The notes beneath the pieces were generated by a model. The model had not been told where the DNA came from. It worked only from the letters and a program-made list of their open reading frames with translations, and ran no database searches. This document shows, in pieces, positions 49,996 to 58,491 of a DNA stretch of 64,000 nt. The stretch is from CFX5 sp023384495 (GTDB lineage Bacteria; Chloroflexota; Anaerolineae; Caldilineales; Caldilineaceae): the NCBI GenBank assembly GCA_048499455.1, contig JASNZV010000008.1, positions 209,793-273,792 on the forward strand, read 5' to 3'. A program made the position numbers and the translations under genes. Position 1 is the stretch's first letter, and every line of letters begins with the position of its first letter.

Positions 49996-51174
49996 GTGAG
50001 AATCAGCGCCATTCGAACTGTGGTTGTCAATGCCGAAATGCGCAACTGGGTCTTTGTCAAAATAGAGACCGACCAACCGGGCCTCTATGGTTGGGGCGAA
50101 GCTTCGCTGGAGTGGAAAACTCGCGCCGTTGTCGGCGCGGTGGAAGATTTCGCCCCCATGCTGCTGGGCGAAGACCCGCGGCGCATTGAACACCTCTATC
50201 AGAAGATGTACCGCCAGTCGTTCTGGCGCCTGGGCGTGATCGGCATGTCGGCCATCAGCGGCATCGAGCAGGCGCTGTGGGACATTGCAGGCAAAGAAGT
50301 GGGGCTGCCGGTCTACCGTCTGCTGGGGGGCCGGGTGCGCGACCGGGTGCGCATGTACACGCACCTGGGCGGCGGCGACATGCGCGCGGTCTATGAGTCA
50401 CAACAGAGTCAAGATCCGCAGGTTTTTGTCGAGCGCGCACTGGCTGTCATCGAAAAGGGATACACTGCCGTCAAAGTGCTGTTGACGCCGCCCACCGAAA
50501 GCCTCAACGCCATTGCCGCCTATGACTATGCCGAACGGGTGATGGCTGCCCTGCGCGAGGCGGTCGGCGTCGATGTTGACATCATGGTGGACTGCCACGG
50601 GCGTCACTTTCCCGCTAACGCGCTGGAATTCTGCCGCGTCTTGGCGCCCTACCGGCCCTATTTTGTCGAAGAGCCGGTGCCGCCCGAAAATATCGACGTC
50701 ATGGCCGAGCTGCGCAAGCAAAGCCCAGTGCCGATTGCAACCGGCGAACGGCTGGTGACCCGCTTTGGGTTTCGCGAACTCTTTGAGAAGGGGGCGTGCC
50801 ATGTGATCCAGCCCGACCTTTGCCACTGCGGCGGGCTGTGGGAGGCCAAGAAGATCGCGGCGATGGCCGAAACCTACTATCTGGGCGTTGCGCCACATAA
50901 TCCGTTGGGGCCGGTGGCCAATGCAGCCGCGCTCCATTTTGCGCTCAGCACCCCCAACTTTCTGATCCAAGAAGATATGTTGGCCGATGTGCCGTGGCGC
51001 TGGGAGGTGGTGCAACATCAGTTGCAGATGCAAGATGGCTATTGGCTGCCGGTCGATGCGCCCGGACTCGGCATTGAGGTTGACGAGAGCGCCGCGCGCA
51101 AACATCCGTTCCAGCAGGAGGTGATCCACGCCACCACCATCCGCGCCCACGACGGCGCTATCCTGGATTGGTAG
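49996..51174 (+). CDS. Enolase-superfamily dehydratase homologue (2), D-galactonate-type
   Basis: 392 residues from GTG 49996. Metal and catalytic residues follow the galactonate dehydratase scheme: D199 and H201 (DCHGRH), E225/E226 (VEEP), E251 (TGER), H301 (APHNPLGP) and E326. Related to the homologue at 46.1 kb but not identical. Probably removes water from an aldonate to give a 2-keto-3-deoxy acid. Precedes the ABC importer genes by about 150 bp. Confidence 0.88.
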   Translation: MRISAIRTVVVNAEMRNWVFVKIETDQPGLYGWGEASLEWKTRAVVGAVEDFAPMLLGEDPRRIEHLYQKMYRQSFWRLGVIGMSAISGIEQALWDIAGKEVGLPVYRLLGGRVRDRVRMYTHLGGGDMRAVYESQQSQDPQVFVERALAVIEKGYTAVKVLLTPPTESLNAIAAYDYAERVMAALREAVGVDVDIMVDCHGRHFPANALEFCRVLAPYRPYFVEEPVPPENIDVMAELRKQSPVPIATGERLVTRFGFRELFEKGACHVIQPDLCHCGGLWEAKKIAAMAETYYLGVAPHNPLGPVANAAALHFALSTPNFLIQEDMLADVPWRWEVVQHQLQMQDGYWLPVDAPGLGIEVDESAARKHPFQQEVIHATTIRAHDGAILDW

Positions 51175-51320
51175 GCGCGGACCAAAGGCCCGCGGGATGG
51201 CCATGCATCGCCCCTGATTGAACAACAGGTTGAGCGAGGACTGAACAAGGGACTGAACAATTGATCTCGCCCGCAAGACGTGTACCGAAGTGCCAAAACC
51301 GATTGCAAGAAGGAGGAAAC

Positions 51321-53324
51321 ATGTACCGACGTACGAAGTGGTTGAGCACCCTGTTTGTGTTGGCGCTGTTGTTGGCCGCCTGTGGCGGTGGGCAACCGGC
51401 CCCAGCCGATGTGGCGCCGGCGCCCGCCGAAGCGCCGGCCCAGGCGGCAGAGGCCCCCGCAGCGGACACAGCCGCCGATGCGGGTCAGTTCAAAGAAGCG
51501 CCCATGTTGTCCGCCCTGGTTCAGGCCGGTGATCTCCCCCCGGTGGATGAGCGCCTTCCGCAAGACCCGCTCGTGGTCGAGCCGGTGGAAGAGCTCGGCC
51601 AATACGGCGGCGTCTGGCGGATGGTGGACGCCAACGATGACCTGGGCTGGACACGCCAGACCATTATGGTGGAGCCGTTCTTGAAGTGGAACCGTGATGT
51701 GTCGGGGATGCGCCCCAACCTGCTGGAGCGCTGGGAGTGGAACGACGAGGCCACCGAGCTGACCGTGGTCTTCCGCCGCGGCATCAAATGGTCCGACGGC
51801 GAGCCGCTCACGGTCGACGACTATCTCTTCTGGTGGAACGACATGGTGCTTGATGAACGCGTCCCCCTCGGCCCCCCTGGCGGCACCACCGTAGGCGGGC
51901 AGCCGATGCAGGTAGAAAAGGTGGATGACTACACGCTCAAGTACACCTTTGCGGCGCCCAACCCGCTCTTCCTCGAGAACCACTCGCGCGGGCACTACCA
52001 CTCGGCGGCCTTTGTCGTGCCGGCCCACTACCTGCGCCAATTTCACCCCGAATACAATGACGCGGTGGAGAATTCCGATGAGTTGATGCGGCGCTATGAC
52101 CCAGTCAGCCGCCTGCGCTACCCGGACACGCCGACCTACATGGCGTGGAAGCTGGTGGAATTCCAGTCGGGGCAGCGCGCCGTCTTTGAGCGCAACCCCT
52201 ATTACTGGAAGGTCGACCCGGCGGGCAACCAGTTGCCCTACATCGACCGCATTGAGGTGCAGATCTCTGAGGGCGGCAGCCCCACCGAATTTGTGACGCT
52301 GAAGGCCATCGCCGGCGAGCTGGACATGCAGGTGCGCGACATTGCCCTGCAGGATGTGCCGCTGATCCTGGAAAACGCCGAGGCGGGCGACTATCGGGTG
52401 ATCATGTGGAACCGGGGCGACTTTGCGTGGCCGTGGCTGATCCTCATGTTCGACTACCCCGATGAGGCGATCGTCGACCTGATGTACACGCCCGAATTTC
52501 GCCGGGCGCTCTCGGTAGCCATCAACCGCGACCGCATCAACAACATCGCGGCGCTAGGTCTGGCCAAACCGCGCCAGTTTGCCCTCAGCCCCGAAAGTGG
52601 CGAATTCCAGACCCCCGAGGGCCAAAAGGTCTATGAAGAGTGGTCGACCTCGTATGCGCAATACGACCCCGAGCAGGCCAAACGCTGGCTCGACGAAATT
52701 GGGGTGGTGGACGCCGATGGGGATGGATTCCGCGACCGGCCCGATGGGACGCCGCTCGAGTTGATCGTCGATGTGCCGGTAACCGACCAAAAGTCGATTG
52801 ACTCGCTCGACTTGATCAAAGAGGATTGGGAGAATGTCGGCCTCAAGATGGTGATCAACGCAATCGCCGGTGAAGTGCTGAACCAGCGAGCGCAGGCAGG
52901 CGAAATCATGATCCGCGGCTGGGGCAGCGCAGCCGCCTGGGGGCTTGTCTCCGCCGCTACGGTGTGGACACCAGTGGAAGGGGTGACCTATGCCCTGGGC
53001 GGTGTGCGCATTGGCCAATACTATATCTCTGGCGGGGCCACAGGCGTGGCGCCGCGGCCTGGCTCAACGCTGGAGAAGCTGCAAGACGCCTACACCGAGC
53101 TGATCAGCATTGCCGACCCGGTTGAGCGTGAGGCCAAACTGTTGGAGGCCTACCGGCTGCACATTGACGAAGGGCCGCTCAGCATCGGCACGGTGGGTGA
53201 GCATGTGAGCCCACTGGTGGTGAAGAACAACTTCCGCAATGTCCCCGACACAGGCATTGTGGCGTCCTGGGACTTGGGCTACCCCGGCACGGCTGACCCC
53301 GAACAGTTCTACATCCGCCAATAG
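51321..53324 (+). CDS. ABC transporter substrate-binding lipoprotein, family 5
   Basis: 667 residues from MYRRTKWLS (51321), AGGAGG upstream. Lipobox LAAC (C21), then a Pro/Ala-rich tether. The SBP_bac_5 fold is visible in LGQYGGVWRMV, PNLLERWEWN, FRRGIKWSDGEPLTVDDYLFWW, FELNP-like FERNPYYWKVD and SVAINRDRINNIA. Family 5 binders take peptides, nickel or oligosaccharides; the neighbours favour a sugar acid or oligosaccharide here. Starts the transporter operon. Confidence 0.92.
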   Translation: MYRRTKWLSTLFVLALLLAACGGGQPAPADVAPAPAEAPAQAAEAPAADTAADAGQFKEAPMLSALVQAGDLPPVDERLPQDPLVVEPVEELGQYGGVWRMVDANDDLGWTRQTIMVEPFLKWNRDVSGMRPNLLERWEWNDEATELTVVFRRGIKWSDGEPLTVDDYLFWWNDMVLDERVPLGPPGGTTVGGQPMQVEKVDDYTLKYTFAAPNPLFLENHSRGHYHSAAFVVPAHYLRQFHPEYNDAVENSDELMRRYDPVSRLRYPDTPTYMAWKLVEFQSGQRAVFERNPYYWKVDPAGNQLPYIDRIEVQISEGGSPTEFVTLKAIAGELDMQVRDIALQDVPLILENAEAGDYRVIMWNRGDFAWPWLILMFDYPDEAIVDLMYTPEFRRALSVAINRDRINNIAALGLAKPRQFALSPESGEFQTPEGQKVYEEWSTSYAQYDPEQAKRWLDEIGVVDADGDGFRDRPDGTPLELIVDVPVTDQKSIDSLDLIKEDWENVGLKMVINAIAGEVLNQRAQAGEIMIRGWGSAAAWGLVSAATVWTPVEGVTYALGGVRIGQYYISGGATGVAPRPGSTLEKLQDAYTELISIADPVEREAKLLEAYRLHIDEGPLSIGTVGEHVSPLVVKNNFRNVPDTGIVASWDLGYPGTADPEQFYIRQ

Positions 53325-53370
53325 GGTCGTTCAGGAGGACATGACGGCGCAAGTAACGGAAGTGTTCGTC

Positions 53371-53423
53371 GTAGCGACTTCAGTCGCTCGTGTCGGCAGC
53401 AAAGCGACTGAAGTCGCTATGAC
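53371..53423. repeat. Dispersed palindromic repeat, family B copy 3
   Basis: GTAGCGACTTCAGTCGCT (53371-53388), a 14-base spacer, then AGCGACTGAAGTCGCTATGAC: 18-bp near-perfect arms. Confidence 0.75.
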
Positions 53424-53519
53424 AACTATCGCTTTATTGTCACTGTTGATTGTCACTGTGCAGCCGGCGTTCCTGGGCTGTAACGGTTTCAAGGGCGCCG
53501 GTTGCACGCAGCGGCAGCA

Positions 53520-53562
53520 TTCGCGATGAGGGGAAGCGAAGGTGGCTTCCCCTCATCGCGAA
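53520..53562 (+). terminator. Intercistronic hairpin
   Basis: Perfect 18-bp arms TTCGCGATGAGGGGAAGC and its complement, 7-base loop, between the SBP and first permease. No T-run, so more likely an mRNA-stability or attenuation element than full termination. Confidence 0.55.
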
Positions 53563-53635
53563 CAAGGTTGCCACCAAAAGTGAAGCCCATGTTGTCCCCT
53601 CAGCTTGGAACCCCTGATGCGGGAGCGCGTTGTCC

Positions 53636-54619
53636 ATGACTCGGTATATCATTCGGCGTCTGTTTACCATGATCCCGACCCTGTTTCTGATTGCGGTGGT
53701 CGGCTTTGCGCTTATGGAGTTGCCGCCCGGCGACTATGTTGAAATCTATATGTTGCAGCAAGAGGCGCAGGGCAACACGGCGATCAGAGATCAAGAGGAG
53801 CAGCTGCGCGAACGGTTTGGGTTGAACCAACCCGTGCATATCCGCTTTATCAACTGGGTGACGGACTTTGCGCGCGGCGACTTTGGCGACTCGTTTGTGC
53901 AGCGGCGAGCGGTGAGCGAGGTGATCGCCGAACGACTGCCGCTGACGCTGGCCGTCTCGTTGGGCGCATTTCTCATATCATGGGGCATCGGCATCCCGCT
54001 TGGGGTTTACTCGGCCACCCACCAATATTCACGGGGCGATAACATCCTTACCACCGTTGCCTTTATCGGGTTGGGTCTCCCCGACTTTCTGGTCGCCCTG
54101 ATCCTGCTGGTGGCGGCGTGGGTTATCTCGGGCGAGGTATTGACCGGGCTACATTCAGCCCAGTATGCCACCGCGCCTTGGTCGATGGCGAAGGTGATGG
54201 ATCTGCTCAAGCACATGTGGATCCCAATCACGGCGGTGATTGTGACGGGCACGGCCTGGGTAATGCGGGTGATGCGTGGGAATCTGCTCAACGTGCTTGG
54301 CTCCAATTACATCCTGGCCGCGCGCGCCAAGGGCATCCCCGAGCATGTGGTCATCTGGAAACATGGCGTACGCAACGCGCTCCACCCGCTGGTGATGGCG
54401 CTGGGGCAGACGCTGGCCTGGCTGATCAACGGCTTTACCATCACGAGCCTCGTGCTCGATCTGCCGACGATCCAGACCGTCTATTTGCGCGCCACCTTGC
54501 AACAAGACATCTATATGGCGGGTGCGATCTTGGTGCTCATCGGCCTATTGATGCTCATTGGCACGCTGCTGGCCGACATTCTCTTGGCGTGGCTCGACCC
54601 GCGGATTCGGTTTGAGTAG
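53636..54619 (+). CDS. ABC transporter permease (DppB/OppB-type)
   Basis: 327 residues with six predicted membrane helices. N-terminal MTRYIIRRLFTMIPTLFLIAV is typical. The EAA-like loop region is NYILAARAKGIPEHVVIWKHGVRNAL (about 224-249), which contacts the ATPase. Start ATG 53636 with GGGAG upstream. First permease of the family 5 importer. Confidence 0.93.
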   Translation: MTRYIIRRLFTMIPTLFLIAVVGFALMELPPGDYVEIYMLQQEAQGNTAIRDQEEQLRERFGLNQPVHIRFINWVTDFARGDFGDSFVQRRAVSEVIAERLPLTLAVSLGAFLISWGIGIPLGVYSATHQYSRGDNILTTVAFIGLGLPDFLVALILLVAAWVISGEVLTGLHSAQYATAPWSMAKVMDLLKHMWIPITAVIVTGTAWVMRVMRGNLLNVLGSNYILAARAKGIPEHVVIWKHGVRNALHPLVMALGQTLAWLINGFTITSLVLDLPTIQTVYLRATLQQDIYMAGAILVLIGLLMLIGTLLADILLAWLDPRIRFE

Positions 54620-54734
54620 TAGCCATACTACAATATCTTACGAGAGGCTGAAATCTTGAGTGGGTTGAGCAACAGAAAGAATCCATGGATGGGATTGCAG
54701 ACGCCGGACCAGGGGTCGGCCTATGCGAATAGCG

Positions 54735-54763
54735 CCCCCCTGTACACATCGATACGAGGGGGG
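54735..54763 (+). promoter_or_regulatory. Hairpin covering the ribosome site of the second permease
   Basis: CCCCCCT (54735-54741) can pair with AGGGGGG (54757-54763), which is the ribosome-binding purine run 5 bases before ATG 54769. Pairing would lower translation initiation. Confidence 0.5.
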
Positions 54764-54768
54764 AAAGC

Positions 54769-55908
54769 ATGAGCGCGGCTGTTGAGACCGTTCTGCCCGC
54801 GACACCCGAGGTTGAACGCGAAGGAGTGGCGATTCTGTCGGTCAGGCAGATCATGTGGTTGCGCTTCAAACGCAATCGCCTGGCCATGTTTGGCGCATCC
54901 TTTCTCATTATCATGTATTTGGTGGCGCTGTTTGCCGGCTTCCTCGCGCCCTATGGGGTGCGCACTACGTTTGACGCCTATGTCAGCGCGCCGCCCCACG
55001 GCCTGCGCTTTGTGGACGCCGAGGGGCGATTCCACTTGCGGCCCTTTGTCTATGGGCTTGAATCCGCCGTCGACCCGCAGACCTTTCGGCGCACCTATGT
55101 CCCCAATACCGACGAACGCTACCCGCTGCGCTTCTTTGTCACAGGCGAACCCTACCGGCTCTTTGGCCTGATCCCGGCCACGGTCCATCTCTTCGGGGTT
55201 GAAGCGCCAGGGCAGCTCTTTTTACTGGGCACCGACCGTCAGGGGCGCGACTTGTTTACACGCATCCTCTACGGTTCGCAGGTTTCGCTGACGGTTGGGC
55301 TGATCGGCGTCTTCCTCAGCCTGGTGATCGGCACCGTGCTCGGCGTGGCGACGGGCTATTTTGGCGGCGTTTTTGACAATGTCGTGCAGCGCTTTATCGA
55401 GGTGCTGTTGGCCTTCCCCCAGATCCCCCTTTGGCTTGCGCTGGCCGCGCTGGTTCCCCCCACCTGGTCGTCGGTGCAGGTCTTCTTTGGCATTTCGGTG
55501 GTGCTTTCGCTGGTCAACTGGGGTTCGCTGGCCCGCCAGGTGCGCGGGATGGTTTACGCCCTACGCGAAGAGGACTACATTGTGGCGGCGCGCTACACCA
55601 ATTGTAGCGACTGGCGCATCATCACCCAACACCTTGCGCCCAATACCCTCAGCCATGTGCTGGTCATCGCGACGTTGGCGATCCCCAGCATGATTTTGGG
55701 CGAAACTGCGCTCAGCTTTTTGGGCCTCGGCATCCGCCCACCTATGACCAGTTGGGGGTTGCTCTTGAATGAGGCGCAACATGTACGCGTGTTGCTTCAG
55801 CAACCGTGGCTGTTGACACCGGCGATCTTTGTCATCGCCACCATCATTTCGTTCAATTTTTTGGGGGATGGGCTGCGCGACGCCGCCGACCCATTTGCCG
55901 ACCGCTAA
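54769..55908 (+). CDS. ABC transporter permease (DppC/OppC-type)
   Basis: 379 residues, with the usual N-terminal soluble part, first helix about 39-57 and five more from about 160. The 100-residue insert after the first helix is long, as in this transporter group. EAA loop: REEDYIVAARYTNCSDWRIITQHLAPN. Pairs with the upstream permease. Confidence 0.93.
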   Translation: MSAAVETVLPATPEVEREGVAILSVRQIMWLRFKRNRLAMFGASFLIIMYLVALFAGFLAPYGVRTTFDAYVSAPPHGLRFVDAEGRFHLRPFVYGLESAVDPQTFRRTYVPNTDERYPLRFFVTGEPYRLFGLIPATVHLFGVEAPGQLFLLGTDRQGRDLFTRILYGSQVSLTVGLIGVFLSLVIGTVLGVATGYFGGVFDNVVQRFIEVLLAFPQIPLWLALAALVPPTWSSVQVFFGISVVLSLVNWGSLARQVRGMVYALREEDYIVAARYTNCSDWRIITQHLAPNTLSHVLVIATLAIPSMILGETALSFLGLGIRPPMTSWGLLLNEAQHVRVLLQQPWLLTPAIFVIATIISFNFLGDGLRDAADPFADR

Positions 55909-55995
55909 CCCACCCGCACTACGGTTGCGGGCGAGGCCGGCAAGCCCGTTCAGAACGACGCTGACCGTAAGGCCAGTGTAGGACAAATTCAATTT

Positions 55996-57030
55996 ATGGA
56001 CAATCGCGATCTCCTGCTCGAGGTCAAAAATTTGCAGACCCACTTTCGCGTCCACGGAGGGGTGGTGCGCGCAGTCGATGGCGTCACCTTTCAGATCCGG
56101 CGTGGCCAGACCCTCGGCGTCTTGGGCGAGAGCGGCTGCGGCAAGTCGGTCACAGGCTACTCTGTGCTGCGCCTGGTGCGCCCGCCCGGCCAGATCGTCG
56201 GCGGCGAGCTCCTCTTTCACCGGGCGCCTTCCGCCAACGGCGCGCAACGGGGGGCGGTTGTCGACCTGGTGAAGCTGGACCCGTTTGGCCGCGAAATCCG
56301 TGAGATTCGCGGCGCTGAGATCGCCATGGTCTTTCAAGAGCCGATGACCTCGCTCGACCCCGTGTACACAATCGGCGACCAACTGGCCGAAGCGGTGATC
56401 CATCACGAAAACGTAAGCAAGCAGATCGCGCGCCTGCGCGCCATTGAGAGCCTGCGCCGCGTCGGGTTGCCCCAACCCGAACAGGCCATCGACAAATACC
56501 CACATCAGCTTTCGGGCGGCATGCGCCAGCGTGTGATGATCGCAATGGCGCTCATTTGCGGCCCCAGTCTGCTGATCGCCGATGAGCCGACTACGGCGCT
56601 CGATGTGACGACGGAGGCGCAGATTTTGGCGCTGTTGCGCGAGCTTCAGGCTGACTTTGGCATGGCCATTATGTTTATCACCCACAATCTGGGCGTGATT
56701 GCCGAAATGGCCGAAGAGGTGATTGTCATGTATTTGGGCAGTGTGGTGGAGCAGGCGGATGTGAAGACGCTCTTTCGCGCGCCGAAACATCCCTACACCA
56801 AAGCGCTGATGCGCTCGATCCCGCGCTTGGGGCAGAAGAGTCACGAACGCCTCAACGCCATCCAGGGCATGGTGCCGGCGCCCAGCGACATCCCCACTGG
56901 CTGCCCCTTTCACCCACGCTGCCCAGAGGCCATTCCTGGCCTCTGTAATGTCAAACTGCCGCCGCTGATACAGATTGGCGACCGGCATACGGTTCGCTGT
57001 CTCCTCTTTGAGGAGAACCCCACAGGGTAA
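55996..57030 (+). CDS. ABC transporter ATPase (DppD/OppD-type)
   Basis: 344 residues. Walker A GESGCGKS (about 40-47), ABC signature LSGGMRQRVMIAMAL, Walker B LLIADEPT, and C-terminal oligopeptide-type extension with the Cys-rich segment TGCPFHPRCPEAIPGLCNVK that binds an iron-sulfur cluster in homologues. Cytoplasmic; acts with the second ATPase. Confidence 0.94.
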   Translation: MDNRDLLLEVKNLQTHFRVHGGVVRAVDGVTFQIRRGQTLGVLGESGCGKSVTGYSVLRLVRPPGQIVGGELLFHRAPSANGAQRGAVVDLVKLDPFGREIREIRGAEIAMVFQEPMTSLDPVYTIGDQLAEAVIHHENVSKQIARLRAIESLRRVGLPQPEQAIDKYPHQLSGGMRQRVMIAMALICGPSLLIADEPTTALDVTTEAQILALLRELQADFGMAIMFITHNLGVIAEMAEEVIVMYLGSVVEQADVKTLFRAPKHPYTKALMRSIPRLGQKSHERLNAIQGMVPAPSDIPTGCPFHPRCPEAIPGLCNVKLPPLIQIGDRHTVRCLLFEENPTG

Positions 57031-57063
57031 TTGATTCCGATAGATTGGTGACAGATTAACAAC

Positions 57064-58122
57064 ATGCAACCATCGACAGGGGAAGCTGTGACGAACGTGG
57101 CAGACGCCAGCGCAAGCCCGATTCTCGAAGTGCGCAACCTCAAAAAGTACTTTCCGATTACACGTGGGCTGTTACGCCGCGAAGTGGGGCAGGTGCGCGC
57201 CGTGGACGGGGTAAGCTTTGCGGTGCCCACCGGCAAGACATTGGGGTTGGTGGGCGAGAGCGGGTGCGGCAAAACGACCACTGGCCATTGTATTATGCGC
57301 GGACTCACGCCCACCAGCGGCGAGATCATCTTTCATGACCCCGTTCTGGGGCCAGTCGACGTGGCCACCGCCGACAAGAAGCTGCTCTTTCAGGTGCGTC
57401 GCAACATGCAGATGATCTTCCAAGACCCCTATTCATCCCTCAACCCGCGCATGACCGTGCTTGACATCATCGGGGAGCCGTTGGTGGTCAACCGCATCGC
57501 GCGCGGGCAAGAGGTGGAGGATCGGGTCGCCGAACTCATGCGGCTTGTGGGGCTGTCGCCCTCGTACCTGCGCCGCTTTCCCCACGCCTTCAGCGGTGGC
57601 CAACGGCAGCGCATCGTCATTGCGCGGGCGTTGGCGCTGAACCCGAAGTTGATCATCGCCGATGAGCCTGTCTCGGCGCTCGATGTCTCGATCCAGGCCC
57701 AAACGCTCAACCTGTTGCAGGACTTACAGGAGCAGTTGCAACTCTCGTATCTCTTTATCGCCCACGACCTGAGTGTGGTCGAGCATATCAGCGATGTGGT
57801 CGCCGTCATGTATGTGGGCCGCGTCGTCGAAATGGCCGAGACCGATGCCGTCTATCAGACCCCCAAGCACCCCTACACCGAAGCGCTTCTCTCCAGCGCG
57901 CCGATCCCAGAGCCAGAGGCCAATCGCGACCGGATCATCCTGTCCGGCGAAGTCCCCAGCCCGGCTGACCCGCCAAGCGGCTGTTTCTTCCATCCGCGCT
58001 GTCGCTATGCAAAGCCCCCCTGCGTCAATGATACACCGGCGCTGCGTGAGGTTGCGCCGGGCCACTGGGCAGCCTGCCACTTTGTCGAAGAACTGTCGCT
58101 ACGCAGTGTGCAGGCGACATAA
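57064..58122 (+). CDS. ABC transporter ATPase (DppF/OppF-type)
   Basis: 352 residues. Walker A GESGCGKTTTGH, signature FSGGQRQRIVIARAL, Walker B LIIADEPVSALD, and a C-terminal SGCFFHPRCRYAKPPC Cys segment. Ends the five-gene importer operon, 33 bp after the preceding gene. Confidence 0.94.
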   Translation: MQPSTGEAVTNVADASASPILEVRNLKKYFPITRGLLRREVGQVRAVDGVSFAVPTGKTLGLVGESGCGKTTTGHCIMRGLTPTSGEIIFHDPVLGPVDVATADKKLLFQVRRNMQMIFQDPYSSLNPRMTVLDIIGEPLVVNRIARGQEVEDRVAELMRLVGLSPSYLRRFPHAFSGGQRQRIVIARALALNPKLIIADEPVSALDVSIQAQTLNLLQDLQEQLQLSYLFIAHDLSVVEHISDVVAVMYVGRVVEMAETDAVYQTPKHPYTEALLSSAPIPEPEANRDRIILSGEVPSPADPPSGCFFHPRCRYAKPPCVNDTPALREVAPGHWAACHFVEELSLRSVQAT

Positions 58123-58491
58123 CGCTTTTAGGGCCAGAGGCGCAACGCATTTTCGTCTGTGCATCCCACTTACACGTAGTCACGCCTTATTCTCGACTTT
58201 TGCGAAGCCAGATCGATTTGGCGGCTGGCTTGACACTGCGCTGTGCTCCATATACCATATGTTCTTACTCAAAACCGCTGATCGCTTGGGCGAAAAGCTC
58301 CTAGGGCAGCGCGGCGCAGATAACTATGCACGTCGAGCGCTCTCGCCGGGTCCGTGCCCCGGCGGCCTCTGGTGGGCGACCTCCGCCGGTCTGTGACCGG
58401 CGGGGAGCAGGAACCGCACAGACATTTCCGCGGGGCTGCACTAGGGCCCCCTTGTATGTAGAGCGACCACCGATGGAGAGGAGAAGGGTTG
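58123..58491. other. Leader region upstream of the P-type ATPase
   Basis: 369 bp. Weak promoter TTGACA (58230-58235), 17 bp, TACCAT (58253-58258). Two GC hairpins GCCGGG/CCCGGC (58345-58350 with 58358-58363) and CCGCCGGTC-TGT-GACCGGCGG (58383-58403). I looked for the yybP-ykoY manganese riboswitch signature and do not see it. No gene seen. Confidence 0.45.

Larger units (their letters stand above)
53325..53635. other. SBP-permease intercistronic gap
   Basis: 311 bp containing family B repeat copy 3 and an 18-bp hairpin (53520-53562). No gene or clear promoter. Such structures can raise SBP mRNA stability and lower downstream expression. Confidence 0.6.

Noticed and set aside
51321..58122. 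Plain dipeptide transporter annotation
   Set aside because: Family 5 homology is clear, but the substrate is not determined by it and the neighbours point to sugar acids, so I did not assign dpp gene symbols.
58123..58491. Possible yybP-ykoY manganese riboswitch upstream of the cation ATPase
   Set aside because: The gene context is right and there is a GGGGAG word with hairpins, but the AGACC-type core and conserved four-way arrangement are not visible.
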